A DNA stretch of 64,000 nt, taken from NCBI RefSeq assembly GCF_947493125.1, contig NZ_CANLQB010000001.1:682001-746000 (forward strand), read 5' to 3'. The DNA is from an uncultured Roseobacter sp. GTDB lineage: Bacteria > Pseudomonadota > Alphaproteobacteria > Rhodobacterales > Rhodobacteraceae. Positions within the stretch are counted from its first letter, which is position 1. Each line of letters begins with the position of its first letter. Below are positions 34,789 to 43,226 of the stretch, piece after piece. The notes under the pieces are model-generated. The model was not told where the DNA came from and did not search any database. It saw nothing but the letters and a program-made list of their open reading frames with translations. The translations under genes and the position numbers were made by a program.

Positions 34789-35699
34789 GCGGCCCCGGGC
34801 ACGAAGATGTACCCCTCCGCATCGCGCTCCACGCGTCCCATTCCGCCCTGCGGCAGATGAAAGCCCACGATCTGCGTCTGTTCGGACAGGAGACGATCAA
34901 ACAACCGCGTTCGCGTCACAGCCGCCATATCGCCATCCTGATCAGAGCCGCTGACCCAGTCAGGTCTGCGGAACGCCACATGATGGTTGCCGATTGCATC
35001 GCCAAGCACCATCGCACTCTCCGATCCGTTGCGGATTTCAAAGCTCATGTGACCCGGCGTGTGTCCGGGCGTCGAAACGGCGAGGACACCGGGCAAGATC
35101 TCTTGCCCGTCATTGAAGAGCTCGACACTTTCCTCGATGACCTCCATCCGCCGCCTGGCCCCAACGGCAAAGGCGGCGCGTGCTTCGCCGATGGTGTGCA
35201 CGGTCTCGGGGTTCCACCAGTAGTCCCATTCGGCACGTCCCATCAGGTAGGTCGCGTTGGAAAACAGTGGATCGTCGAAGTCGTCCAGCAGGCCCCAGAT
35301 GTGATCGGGATGGGCATGTGTGAAGACGACATGGGTGATCTCCTCCGGGGTGAGCCCCGCTGCATCGAGGCTGTCGAGAACGTTTCCGGCCGTCGGCATG
35401 AAGTCCGGACCGGAGCCCGCGTCGAACAGGACGGTTTTGTCTTCATGCTGGTACAGGGCCAGATTGCATTCGAGGGTCAGCCGCTCCCGCGAAATGCCGA
35501 ACTCGGACAGGACGGGCGCGAGCTGTTGCTGGGGCATGGGGTCGAAGACAAAATCTCCGGGCAGCGCCAGGTATCCATCGCTTACGGTTGTCAGGTTTGC
35601 CTTGCCGACCTTTGCAGTCAGTGGGCGCGGGGCAAGGCCAATGGCGGCCGTGGAGTACGCGCCGCTGTGTAATAGAAACGATCGGCGGCCAAATTTCAT
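34785..35699 (-). CDS. SoxG-like metallo-beta-lactamase-fold periplasmic protein
   Basis: 304 residues with a Tat leader (MKFGRRSFLLHSGAYSTAAI). The zinc box is intact: VVFTHAHPDHIWG, followed by STPGHTPGHMSFE and MVLGDAIGNHHVAF. It is a likely thiol or persulfide hydrolase working with the downstream SoxH-like protein, whose gene it overlaps by four bases. An exact ATTC-N8-GAAT site (35713-35728) lies just before its AAGGAGGG ribosome site, so SoxR control is likely. Confidence 0.86.
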   Translation of the reverse strand: MKFGRRSFLLHSGAYSTAAIGLAPRPLTAKVGKANLTTVSDGYLALPGDFVFDPMPQQQLAPVLSEFGISRERLTLECNLALYQHEDKTVLFDAGSGPDFMPTAGNVLDSLDAAGLTPEEITHVVFTHAHPDHIWGLLDDFDDPLFSNATYLMGRAEWDYWWNPETVHTIGEARAAFAVGARRRMEVIEESVELFNDGQEILPGVLAVSTPGHTPGHMSFEIRNGSESAMVLGDAIGNHHVAFRRPDWVSGSDQDGDMAAVTRTRLFDRLLSEQTQIVGFHLPQGGMGRVERDAEGYIFVPGAA

Positions 35700-35712
35700 G
35701 AGCCCTCCTTAA

Positions 35713-35728
35713 ATTCTCATATGCGAAT
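35713..35728. promoter_or_regulatory. Candidate SoxR operator upstream of the soxG-like gene
   Basis: ATTC-TCATATGC-GAAT is an exact match to ATTC-N8-GAAT and is palindromic at 14 of 16 positions. It lies 14-29 nt before the start codon at 35699. Confidence 0.65.
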
Positions 35729-36043
35729 GTTTATTATTTTTGTGGGCCGCGCAAGTGGGTTTGGTATATCCGGAGGCCCGTGTTGTCGGCAAACTGAGCA
35801 GATGGTTACTCCCGGCAACCGCAGATTTTTGTGCGGAAGTAAGGTCGGGAGTGTCGAACGCTGTCTTGCCACAGCGACAGGGCGCGACGAGCGAGGGGCA
35901 TATTTTTGGGCACAAGATGACGTGAAGCTGGTTTGCCTGAGGAGGATTGTTGGGTCGGCCTGTTTGCCCGGCGGTCGCAATCAAGCGGATGCAGGGCGCG
36001 GCGCGGCCCTCACGGCTCGTCGCGCGGCCACGCCTTCGGGGTT
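35729..36043. other. Non-coding gap between the soxG-like and Crp/Fnr genes
   Basis: About 315 bp separating divergent genes. Open frames on both strands show no ribosome sites, family motifs or plausible composition. It should contain the promoters for both neighbours. Confidence 0.55.
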
Positions 36044-36057
36044 TTGACAGATATCAA
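36044..36057. promoter_or_regulatory. FNR/CRP-type box upstream of the Crp/Fnr gene
   Basis: TTGACAGATATCAA matches TTGAY-N4-ATCAA, the consensus of FNR/DNR-type regulators. It lies 50 nt before the start of a Crp/Fnr-family gene and may be its own operator. Confidence 0.6.
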
Positions 36058-36106
36058 ACCGCTCTCCGAGGCATTGACCTATTCTTGCCAAAAAGGGGTG
36101 ATCCAG

Positions 36107-36775
36107 ATGTCGACAGAAGCGCAATGGCGTTCGAGTTTTCCGGGCTTGTCCGGCGTTTCGGAGGAGGTGTCACGTGTCTTGGACCGCAGCGCAAAGCCCG
36201 TCCATCTTGCAGAAGGTACCGTCATTTTTGGTCCGGGCAGCCCGGCCCAAAACCTTCTGCTGTTGAGGTTCGGGTCGGTCAGGGTTCAGCAGTTGTCCGA
36301 GACGGGGCGAGAGATTGTCCTGTATCGTGTCCAGGCAGGCGAAAGCTGTGTGCTCACGACCGCCTGCCTGTTGGCTTTTGAGAACTATTCGGCAGAAGGC
36401 ATTGCGGAGACTGACATCGAGGCGATTTTGATCGCGCGCGATAACTTCGACACGCTCATCTCGATTTCCAAGGATTTCCGGGCCTTCGTGTTCGACGCCT
36501 ACTCAAGGCGCATGACCGATCTCTTCCTTGTCATCGAAGAGATTGCGTTCAAACGGATGGATATCCGCATCGCTCAGAAGCTTCTGGAACTGGCGGAGAC
36601 GAGCGCACGCCTACATCTGACCCACCAACAACTTGCTGTTGAACTGGGGACGGCACGGGAGGTCGTCTCACGCCAGCTCAAAGAGTTTGAACGCCGTGGC
36701 TGGCTGGTTTTGTCCCGGAGAACAGTCGAACTCAGGGACCGACAGGCCGTGACCCAGCTGGCGGAAACGTCCTGA
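36107..36775 (+). CDS. Crp/Fnr-family regulator with a CX5C pair, probably redox or sulfur responsive
   Basis: 222 residues from ATG 36107. The cyclic-nucleotide-like beta barrel spans about 30-120 and contains AGESCVLTTACLLAF (Cys81, Cys87). The winged helix is LTHQQLAVELGTAREVVSRQ. It lacks the N-terminal iron-sulfur cysteines of true FNR. Crp-family members with this ESCVLTT-type motif commonly sit with DUF2892 and YeeE genes, as here. It probably controls the downstream DUF2892 and transporter genes through a TTGAC-N4-ATCAA box. Confidence 0.86.
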   Translation: MSTEAQWRSSFPGLSGVSEEVSRVLDRSAKPVHLAEGTVIFGPGSPAQNLLLLRFGSVRVQQLSETGREIVLYRVQAGESCVLTTACLLAFENYSAEGIAETDIEAILIARDNFDTLISISKDFRAFVFDAYSRRMTDLFLVIEEIAFKRMDIRIAQKLLELAETSARLHLTHQQLAVELGTAREVVSRQLKEFERRGWLVLSRRTVELRDRQAVTQLAETS

Positions 36776-36860
36776 GACGCCCCTCCAATGTGACAAACTC
36801 ACAGACGCGCGCGCGCCGTGTGACGTAGGTCGGGGCGATCAAACGCAGAAAGGTGAGACT

Positions 36861-37073
36861 ATGACTGCTAATCTTGGAACACTCGACCGTGCTGCCCGGC
36901 TTATTCTGGGCCTTGTCCTCTTTGTGGCGCCGCTGCTGAATGTACCAGCCATCTGGTCCAACACGGCGCTCAGCTTTGGTAGCATGGTGGTTGGACTGAT
37001 CCTCGCCGGGACCGCTCTCGTCCGGTTTTGTCCACTCTACCGGATCCTCGGCATCTCAACCTGCAAGCTCTAG
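36861..37073 (+). CDS. DUF2892 (YgaP-type) small membrane protein
   Basis: 70 residues with two membrane helices. The N-terminus ANLGTLDRAARLILGLVLF and the closing FCPLYRILGISTC are family hallmarks. It is often fused or adjacent to rhodanese domains and sulfur-responsive genes. AAAGGTGAG precedes the ATG. The next gene starts 3 nt after the stop. Confidence 0.88.
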   Translation: MTANLGTLDRAARLILGLVLFVAPLLNVPAIWSNTALSFGSMVVGLILAGTALVRFCPLYRILGISTCKL

Positions 37074-37076
37074 TAG

Positions 37077-37508
37077 ATGGAAACGGAATTCACACCGCTG
37101 GCCTCCTTTGCCGGTGGCCTCTTGATCGGCACTGCCGCGGTGCTTCTGATGCTTCTCAGAGGCCGGATCCTGGGGGTGACCGGCATACTCGCTGGCGCGC
37201 TCAGGCCGGCGGGCGCCGAAGATGCAGCCTGGCGCATCCTGATGCTGCTGGGCATGGGCGCCGGACCATGGGTCTTTCATCTCTTTTCCGGGCATCTGCC
37301 GGTCATAACCGTCCCGGCGTCCCTCGGCGTGCTTGTGGTCGGCGGCCTTTGCGTTGGCGTCGGGGTCACGCTGGGCAGCGGGTGCACCTCGGGGCATGGC
37401 GTCTGTGGCTTGGCCCGGATGTCCCCAAGGTCGGTCGTGGCGACGCTGACCTTCATGCTGACAATAGGCGCTACGGTTTTCGTGATGCGCCATGTGTTGG
37501 AGGGCTGA
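37077..37508 (+). CDS. YeeE/YedE half-transporter, PmpA-like
   Basis: 143 residues with four helices and a single sulfur-transporter motif, GVTLGSGCTSGHGVCGLARM. Half-size YeeE proteins occur as PmpA/PmpB pairs that import sulfur compounds. The partner starts 3 nt after the stop. It lies in an operon with the Crp/Fnr and DUF2892 genes. Confidence 0.86.
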   Translation: METEFTPLASFAGGLLIGTAAVLLMLLRGRILGVTGILAGALRPAGAEDAAWRILMLLGMGAGPWVFHLFSGHLPVITVPASLGVLVVGGLCVGVGVTLGSGCTSGHGVCGLARMSPRSVVATLTFMLTIGATVFVMRHVLEG

Positions 37509-37511
37509 GAC

Positions 37512-37958
37512 ATGCGGCATCTGCTCACAGTGCTGATTGGTGTGCTGTTCGGCACCGGGATTTCGCTGTCAGGCATGGCCAATCCGGCGAAAGTGCTCAA
37601 CTTCTTCGATGTTTTTGGACCATGGGACCCGAGCCTCGGCTTGGTCATGGCCGGGGCCGTGATGGTGACGTTCGTGGGCTACAAGCTGGTCCTGAAACGA
37701 AGGCGTCCGGTCTTTGAGCAGACCTTTGAGATACCGGAAAATCGAAACCTGGATGCGCGGCTGATCACAGGCGCGGGCCTCTTCGGCCTTGGCTGGGGCC
37801 TTGCAGGCTTTTGCCCTGGAGGGGCGCTTCCCGCATTGGGAACCGGCAATCGCGAGGTTGGTGTCTTTGTGGTCGCTCTGATCGCAGGTCTTCTGATCAC
37901 CAGAGTCGTTCTTATGCGCGTCACGCAAGGCCAACAGCAAAAACAACCCGCCGAATAA
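37512..37958 (+). CDS. YeeE-related half-transporter, PmpB-like (DUF6691)
   Basis: 148 residues and four helices. The motifs LSGMANPAKVLNFFDVFGPW and GWGLAGFCPGGALPALGTG are characteristic of the second half of the PmpAB-type pair. Together with the upstream PmpA-like gene it should form one complete permease. Confidence 0.88.
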   Translation: MRHLLTVLIGVLFGTGISLSGMANPAKVLNFFDVFGPWDPSLGLVMAGAVMVTFVGYKLVLKRRRPVFEQTFEIPENRNLDARLITGAGLFGLGWGLAGFCPGGALPALGTGNREVGVFVVALIAGLLITRVVLMRVTQGQQQKQPAE

Positions 37959-38243
37959 GCCTGCCGCAGGACAGGCGACCGCTGAGCTGGAAAACGGCCT
38001 GTGCCGCGATTCGCTGCGGCGTGGTCAACGGTGCCTGGCTTCACGGGGGATGGCATCCGGGATGATGTGCGGTTGCGAGGGTACATTGGATCTGCGCTTG
38101 GCATGCAAGCCTGATGACATGCCGACATCGACGTGCGTCGGTACTCGGAGAAGACGATCCAAAACAGACCGGCTTTGATTTGCCTCAACGACGCCAGTGG
38201 TCAAACAGCGCATTCTCCACTTCGAACAGGCAGGAGGGAGACC

Positions 38244-38651
38244 ATGTTCAAAATTTCGAAACCGTCAGAGAACCGGCTGGACATCGAGCTGTCAGGCGGT
38301 CTGGACGCGGATGAGATGCGAGAGGCTCTTGAGTCCCTCACGGTCGCCTCGCAGGACATGGCCGGAGGCAAGATGCTCTACAGGATTTACGACTTCGAGA
38401 TGCCAACCTTCGGGGCCTTGGCGGTCGAGTTCCAGCAGTTGCCCAAGCTCTTCGGTGTGATCGGCCGCTTTGGCAGATGTGCAGTGCTGTGCGATGCCTC
38501 GTGGATCCGCACGGCGGCGGAGATCGAAGGCGCGCTGATCCCCTTTCTTGAGATCAAGAGCTTTCCGCTGGCAGAGGCAGAGGCCGCCGAAGCCTGGCTG
38601 GAGGATGGTGTGGGGACGGACGAGGGTGGAGATTCGAACGTTCCGGTTTGA
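38244..38651 (+). CDS. SpoIIAA/STAS-like soluble protein
   Basis: 135 residues from ATG 38244 (GGAGGGAG upstream). MFKISKPSENRLDIELSGGL then a helix, LYRIYDFEMPTFGALAVEFQ, and CAVLCDASWIRTAAEIEGAL fit the SpoIIAA-like fold (PF11964), which binds small lipophilic or phospho-ligands. The role is unknown. It lies between the transporter operon and a cytochrome lipoprotein. Confidence 0.72.
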   Translation: MFKISKPSENRLDIELSGGLDADEMREALESLTVASQDMAGGKMLYRIYDFEMPTFGALAVEFQQLPKLFGVIGRFGRCAVLCDASWIRTAAEIEGALIPFLEIKSFPLAEAEAAEAWLEDGVGTDEGGDSNVPV

Positions 38652-38843
38652 CCGTGCAAGTTCGACCGATGGTCGGATCGGTTTTCAGATGACGGGGGCC
38701 ACTCAGAGCACCAGCAAAACAGTGTTCAGCCTCGGGCGGGATTTGAGCGCTGAGCACCCTCCCTGACCGCTTTCGTGATGGCATGGTAGCTTTTGCAGCC
38801 AGACCCGTAAGACCGTCAGGCATAAACAAAAAGGAGAGGCATT

Positions 38844-39272
38844 ATGCAGAAGACTATCCTGGCCATCTTTACGTTCGGAGCCGCCCTTTCGGTGCTGGTG
38901 TCATGCGCCGCGCCGCCCGGGCAGAACCAGGTCATGCCAACGCGTGCAGATGGCGGTGCCTTCTTCGCCGCGAACTGTGTGGCCTGCCATGGGGCGGACG
39001 GCAAAGGCCGGGGCACCGCCGCGACGGCGCTCGCCCCTGCGCCGACGAACTTGACGACGTTGAGCGCCCGAAACGACGGCGTTTTCCCGGCCGCTCGGGC
39101 GCTGAGCTACATTTATGGTGATCCGGAGACCAGCCACCTCGCGCGGGTCATGCCGCAGTTCGGCGGGGCAATGGCCGAGGATCTTGTGCCGGTCGAGATC
39201 GACGGCGTGCTGACACCGACACCGAGAGAACTCGCGGGCTTGCTGGTCTATCTGGAGAGCATCCAGGAGTAG
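38844..39272 (+). CDS. Monoheme cytochrome c lipoprotein
   Basis: 142 residues. The leader ends in a lipobox (ALSVLVSC), so the mature protein is probably lipid-anchored. The heme motif is NCVACHGADGKGRG, with a distal methionine in RVMPQFGG. It resembles the small cytochromes that feed electrons to terminal oxidases. AAGGAG precedes the ATG. It could serve the Sox pathway, but this is position-based inference. Confidence 0.85.
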   Translation: MQKTILAIFTFGAALSVLVSCAAPPGQNQVMPTRADGGAFFAANCVACHGADGKGRGTAATALAPAPTNLTTLSARNDGVFPAARALSYIYGDPETSHLARVMPQFGGAMAEDLVPVEIDGVLTPTPRELAGLLVYLESIQE

Positions 39273-39538
39273 TGCAGCAAGGGGTCGAAAGCGGCGTACC
39301 GGGCTGTTTCGGTAGGAGGCCATCTAACCCGTGGGATGGGCCGGACAGGCCAAACGATCCGACATAGGTCGTGCGCGGATATGGTCCTGTCCGGTTTCGC
39401 ATTGGCTGGGGCACAGGGCCATCAACGGAGTGGTATTCTGGGATGGCACGCTGTCATCACCAGTCCCAAAGGACCTCTAGGAGGCCCGTCGAGAGAAGCG
39501 AAGGGCGGGGGCCACCGCAGTGGACGCCGCCCCTGCAA

Positions 39539-42500
39539 TCAGACGAAGCTGAACATATCGGCGTCAAGGTTTGCCAAGTCGGTGTCGCGGAAGGTCAGGT
39601 GGTCGTCGTCGTTGAAGACGAGGGCGACGGAGTTGCGCGAGACCGTTGCGATCTCCAGAAGATCCTCGAAGTTGTCGAACCCCTCCATGTCGATCACGAC
39701 CTGATCAGAGGGCAAGCCGACGCCCGGTTCTGCGTTCCCGACTTCGAAGTCGGTGATCAGGTCATGGCCGCCATTGAAGACAAATGTGTCGGCCCCAAGG
39801 CCGCCGCGCATCTGATCGTTTCCGGCACCGCCGTTGAGAAGATCATTGCCGTCCGACCCAATCAGAAGATCATCGCCCTCCTCTCCGAAGAGCGCATCGT
39901 CCGAGAAACCGCCCTTGAGCCGGTCGTCATCGGCGCCGCCGTAGAGGGTGTCTTCGCCCCAACCGCCATCGAGGCGGTCTTGGCCCGCGTCACCGCGCAT
40001 CACGTCGTGACCCCGATCGCCTTTCAGACTGTCATCGCCGTCACCGCCGGACAGAAGATCATCGCCGTCTCGTCCATTGACCCGGTCGTCGGCGGCGCCT
40101 CCGCGCAGAAGATCCGTGTCAAGCCCGCCGCGATAGCCGCCTGCCGAGGCGGCAGGCGTGTCTGACGTGGTGAAGTTGAACGTTGACGTGTCGCCTGACG
40201 CGATCCCTTCGAAGGCCTGTCCGGTGGTGTCGAGGAGTGCACCGCCCTCGATTTCGACGGCGTAGCGGCTGTCCGCTTGAAGCTGCGAGGGAGGCGTGAT
40301 GACCACCCGGTCGCCGTCAAACGTGACGAGACGCGGATCGATCACGTCGATTTCAGTACGCGCGCCGGTGTCGCGATTGACCAGGGTGATTGTCCCTGTG
40401 CCGGCGGTGACCTCCTCGGTGAAGTTGAGCGTGAGAACGGTGTCGTTTGCCACGTCACGCTCATTGTCTGCTGGTGTTGCCGATGTCAGGAAGGGCGCGG
40501 CATCGGCGTCGAAATCCACCTGACGCGGACTGTAGACCGGTCCGTCGGAGGAATAGCCCAAGCGTCCGTCGGAGTTCGACCCCCAGGTGAAAATCGCGCC
40601 GGTGTCGCTGACGGCGATGATGGAGTTCGGCCCGGTCTGGATCTCGACGATTGTGACATCATCGAGTTCCGCGATCTTGGTGGGATAGAAAGCGGCTTCG
40701 CTTTCAAGATCCGGGTCGCCGTCGAGGCCTCCGGTCGGGCCTTCGTCATTTGGACCCCAGGCATAGACGTCTCCATCCTTGGTCAGTGCCATGGACCAAC
40801 GCGCCCCGCCCTTGATGTCGATAATCCCCTCGGGCAGTCCGGTCAGTTCAATCGGCGCTGCGACGTCCTCGGGCGCTGGCGTGAACGTACCATCGCCGTT
40901 GTCCTGCCCCTGCAGCAGCTGACCTGTGCGGCTTTCCCCCCAACCGAAGACCCGCCCATCGGCGGTGATGGCATAGGACGTGCGCCCCTCACCGGAGACT
41001 GCAACGATTGTGTCCGGCAGGCCCTCGATCAGCGTTGGCGTGATCACACGGCGATCCTCGGACGGGCTGACCTGGTTGTCGGTGTTGCCACCGAAGCCAT
41101 AGACGTCACCCTCCGCTGTCAGGACCAGCGTATGCGTGACCCCAGCCGAGACCGCGACAACGGTTTTTTCGGAGACGGCCTCAATGACCGCCGGAACCAG
41201 GCGTTCGTCCTGGTCGCCGGTCCCCAATTGGCCGTTGGTATTGCTGCCCCAGCCGTAAAGCGTGCCATCTGCGGCAATGGCGAAGGAGGTGCCGTTGCCG
41301 TTCTCGATGCCGGTGATGTCAATGTCATCCAGTGCGCCGATCTTCTCGGCCGAACTGCGCGCCTCTTCGTCACCCAGACCGAGGGGCCCGCGGTTGTTGA
41401 AACCGAAGGCGTAAACATCGCCGTCGTCTGTGAGGAAGGTCGTGTGCAGGAGCCCGCCTGCGACCGATACGATACTGGCATCGAACCCTTCGGGCAGGTT
41501 GACGGGCACGGGGGTCTTCACGTCGAACCCGGTCGTGCCGTTGCCAAGCTGGCTCACAACGTTCTCGCCGGAACTATAGAGCACGCCATCCCGAAGGAAG
41601 ACCGAGAAGTGATTGCCAGCGCCGGCAGTGGCGGGGACCATCACTGCATTGCTCTCATAGGGTTCGACGGCGCGAGGCCGCTCCAACTGGGCGTCATATT
41701 GATCGGAGCCGAAGAGGCTTGTCTCATCGGCATCGAAATAGTCGCCATCGCCGTTCAGATTGGTCAGCTTGACCACATTGGCATCGCCGCCGAAGCTGTT
41801 GGCCGTCAGAATCAGGCTGCCCTCCGCATCTGCGGCGATGGAGAAACCGATATCAGCCGGGATGGCACCCGGCATGAAATTCGCGTTCCAGACTTCCGTG
41901 GCCTCGAAAACGCTGTCGATTTGGCCGGAGCCGTCGAGATCGGTCAGGCGGTAAACCTTGAGGATCTCATCGGCATCGGGGAACCAGGTCACCGTGTAGA
42001 GCGACCCGTTGATACCCACCGCGCTGGAGATGTCGACCGGTGCTCCGAAATTCATGTCATCGGAGATGAAGTCGGTGACTTCCGTGGGCTGAATGACGCC
42101 GTCGGCATTGAGATCTTCGATACGGAAGATCACATCCGTTGCCGCGCCGTTCAGATCGTTCAGATACGCAAGGTTGCCATCAAAGCTCAGGTCGAAGGGC
42201 ACTGCGGTGTCGATGATGGTCTGGACATCGAGCCAGACCGTTGCCTCGCCCGCGTCATTCGCATCGCCGTCGCCGTTGAGGTCCACCGTCCGATAGATCG
42301 CGTCCTGCGGCGTCGAGGTGGTTCCGGCGTTGGCGATGTAGATGGCACCGTCGGGCCCTTCGGCGATCCCGTTGGGTGTGACGGTCGACAGACCGCCTGC
42401 GTTCTCAGCGGAGAACCAGACCACAGCCTCCCCCGCATCCTGCGCGTCGCCGTCAGCGTTCCTGTCCGTTAGGCGATAGACCGTATCGCTGCTGCCGTCT

Positions 42501-42715
42501 CCAATGAAGACGGAGCGATCTGCCGCCTGATGAACGGTGAAGACATTGCCGGTCGGCTCCGTCAGGCTGCTTTCATTTGTTGCGTCGAAGAAGACCCGCG
42601 TCTCATCCGCGCTGCTGGCCGTTCCGTCCCCGTCCAGATCCCGCAGCAGCAAGAGCTGATCCTTGCGTTGATCCGCGACCAGAATTCCCGTTGTTTGTGT
42701 AGATAAGCGTCCCAT
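39539..42715 (-). CDS. RCC1-repeat, RTX-type secreted calcium-binding protein
   Basis: 1058 residues from ATG 42715 (a frame to 42796 has no better start). Residues 1-390 contain six loops of the type DLNGDGDANDAGEATVW, each Asp/Asn/Gly-rich and EF-hand-like. Residues 390-760 hold RCC1 repeats (LYGWGSNTNGQLGTGDQDER and similar), predicting a seven-bladed propeller. A Big-type domain follows (ATPADNERDVANDTVLTLNF), then about ten RTX nonapeptides (GGDGDDSLKGDRG) and a type I secretion tail (DADMFSFV). RCC1 modules in an RTX exoprotein are uncommon. It is probably exported by a type I system not in this window. Confidence 0.88.
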   Translation of the reverse strand: MGRLSTQTTGILVADQRKDQLLLLRDLDGDGTASSADETRVFFDATNESSLTEPTGNVFTVHQAADRSVFIGDGSSDTVYRLTDRNADGDAQDAGEAVVWFSAENAGGLSTVTPNGIAEGPDGAIYIANAGTTSTPQDAIYRTVDLNGDGDANDAGEATVWLDVQTIIDTAVPFDLSFDGNLAYLNDLNGAATDVIFRIEDLNADGVIQPTEVTDFISDDMNFGAPVDISSAVGINGSLYTVTWFPDADEILKVYRLTDLDGSGQIDSVFEATEVWNANFMPGAIPADIGFSIAADAEGSLILTANSFGGDANVVKLTNLNGDGDYFDADETSLFGSDQYDAQLERPRAVEPYESNAVMVPATAGAGNHFSVFLRDGVLYSSGENVVSQLGNGTTGFDVKTPVPVNLPEGFDASIVSVAGGLLHTTFLTDDGDVYAFGFNNRGPLGLGDEEARSSAEKIGALDDIDITGIENGNGTSFAIAADGTLYGWGSNTNGQLGTGDQDERLVPAVIEAVSEKTVVAVSAGVTHTLVLTAEGDVYGFGGNTDNQVSPSEDRRVITPTLIEGLPDTIVAVSGEGRTSYAITADGRVFGWGESRTGQLLQGQDNGDGTFTPAPEDVAAPIELTGLPEGIIDIKGGARWSMALTKDGDVYAWGPNDEGPTGGLDGDPDLESEAAFYPTKIAELDDVTIVEIQTGPNSIIAVSDTGAIFTWGSNSDGRLGYSSDGPVYSPRQVDFDADAAPFLTSATPADNERDVANDTVLTLNFTEEVTAGTGTITLVNRDTGARTEIDVIDPRLVTFDGDRVVITPPSQLQADSRYAVEIEGGALLDTTGQAFEGIASGDTSTFNFTTSDTPAASAGGYRGGLDTDLLRGGAADDRVNGRDGDDLLSGGDGDDSLKGDRGHDVMRGDAGQDRLDGGWGEDTLYGGADDDRLKGGFSDDALFGEEGDDLLIGSDGNDLLNGGAGNDQMRGGLGADTFVFNGGHDLITDFEVGNAEPGVGLPSDQVVIDMEGFDNFEDLLEIATVSRNSVALVFNDDDHLTFRDTDLANLDADMFSFV

Positions 42716-43226
42716 ATGGCCACCCCCAAGAAAAAGAGAGAGCCTCGCGTGCAGCTGGGTACTCGATGTCGATGAATAAGGATGCAGAGCATCCACCTCG
42801 TATGTGACGGATTTTCAGACTGGGGTGAACCCCCATTCGGCATCGGGTTTATGCTGGGCGGTTACAGGTGCTCGGATGGAGGGCACGGGCGGAGAGAGAC
42901 CGACCGTCGACAAACTAGGGCACGGCAGTGTTCTTTGATGGTTAGTGACTTGACCCCGCTCTATCTTTGGCGACGGGTGTCACCTTCGGATAGGGGGCTG
43001 GACCGTTGGCAGGCGGTGACGCAGTGATTGCGGGCCCCGGGGGCGGTCCGCCTCGAAAGAGACCGCCCACTTTACTCAAACCCAATGTTGGAGCCGGTGT
43101 CCGGATTATATGGCGACCTTGGCGTGGCCACTGTGCTTGGTCTGCAGCAGGATCGGGGCGGCGTTGGCGGGCGTTGCTTTCGGCGGGTTTTTCGGGGACC
43201 CAATGGTCAGATGATATATCAGACGA
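42716..43226. other. Intergenic region with one strong hairpin, no supported gene
   Basis: About 510 bp. The only clear structure is GGGCGGTC/GACCGCCC (43042-43069, 12-nt loop), followed by a weak ACTTTACT tract; it could terminate neighbouring transcripts. Short frames on both strands lack ribosome sites and sensible composition. Confidence 0.6.

Noticed and set aside
35709-36047. Small open frames in the soxG-crp gap
   Set aside because: No family motif or plausible composition; the region holds operators and promoters.
40277-42472. Long plus-strand frame (731 codons) antisense to the RTX protein
   Set aside because: It is the codon-phase shadow of the minus-strand gene in GC-rich DNA; it has no ribosome site or family motif.
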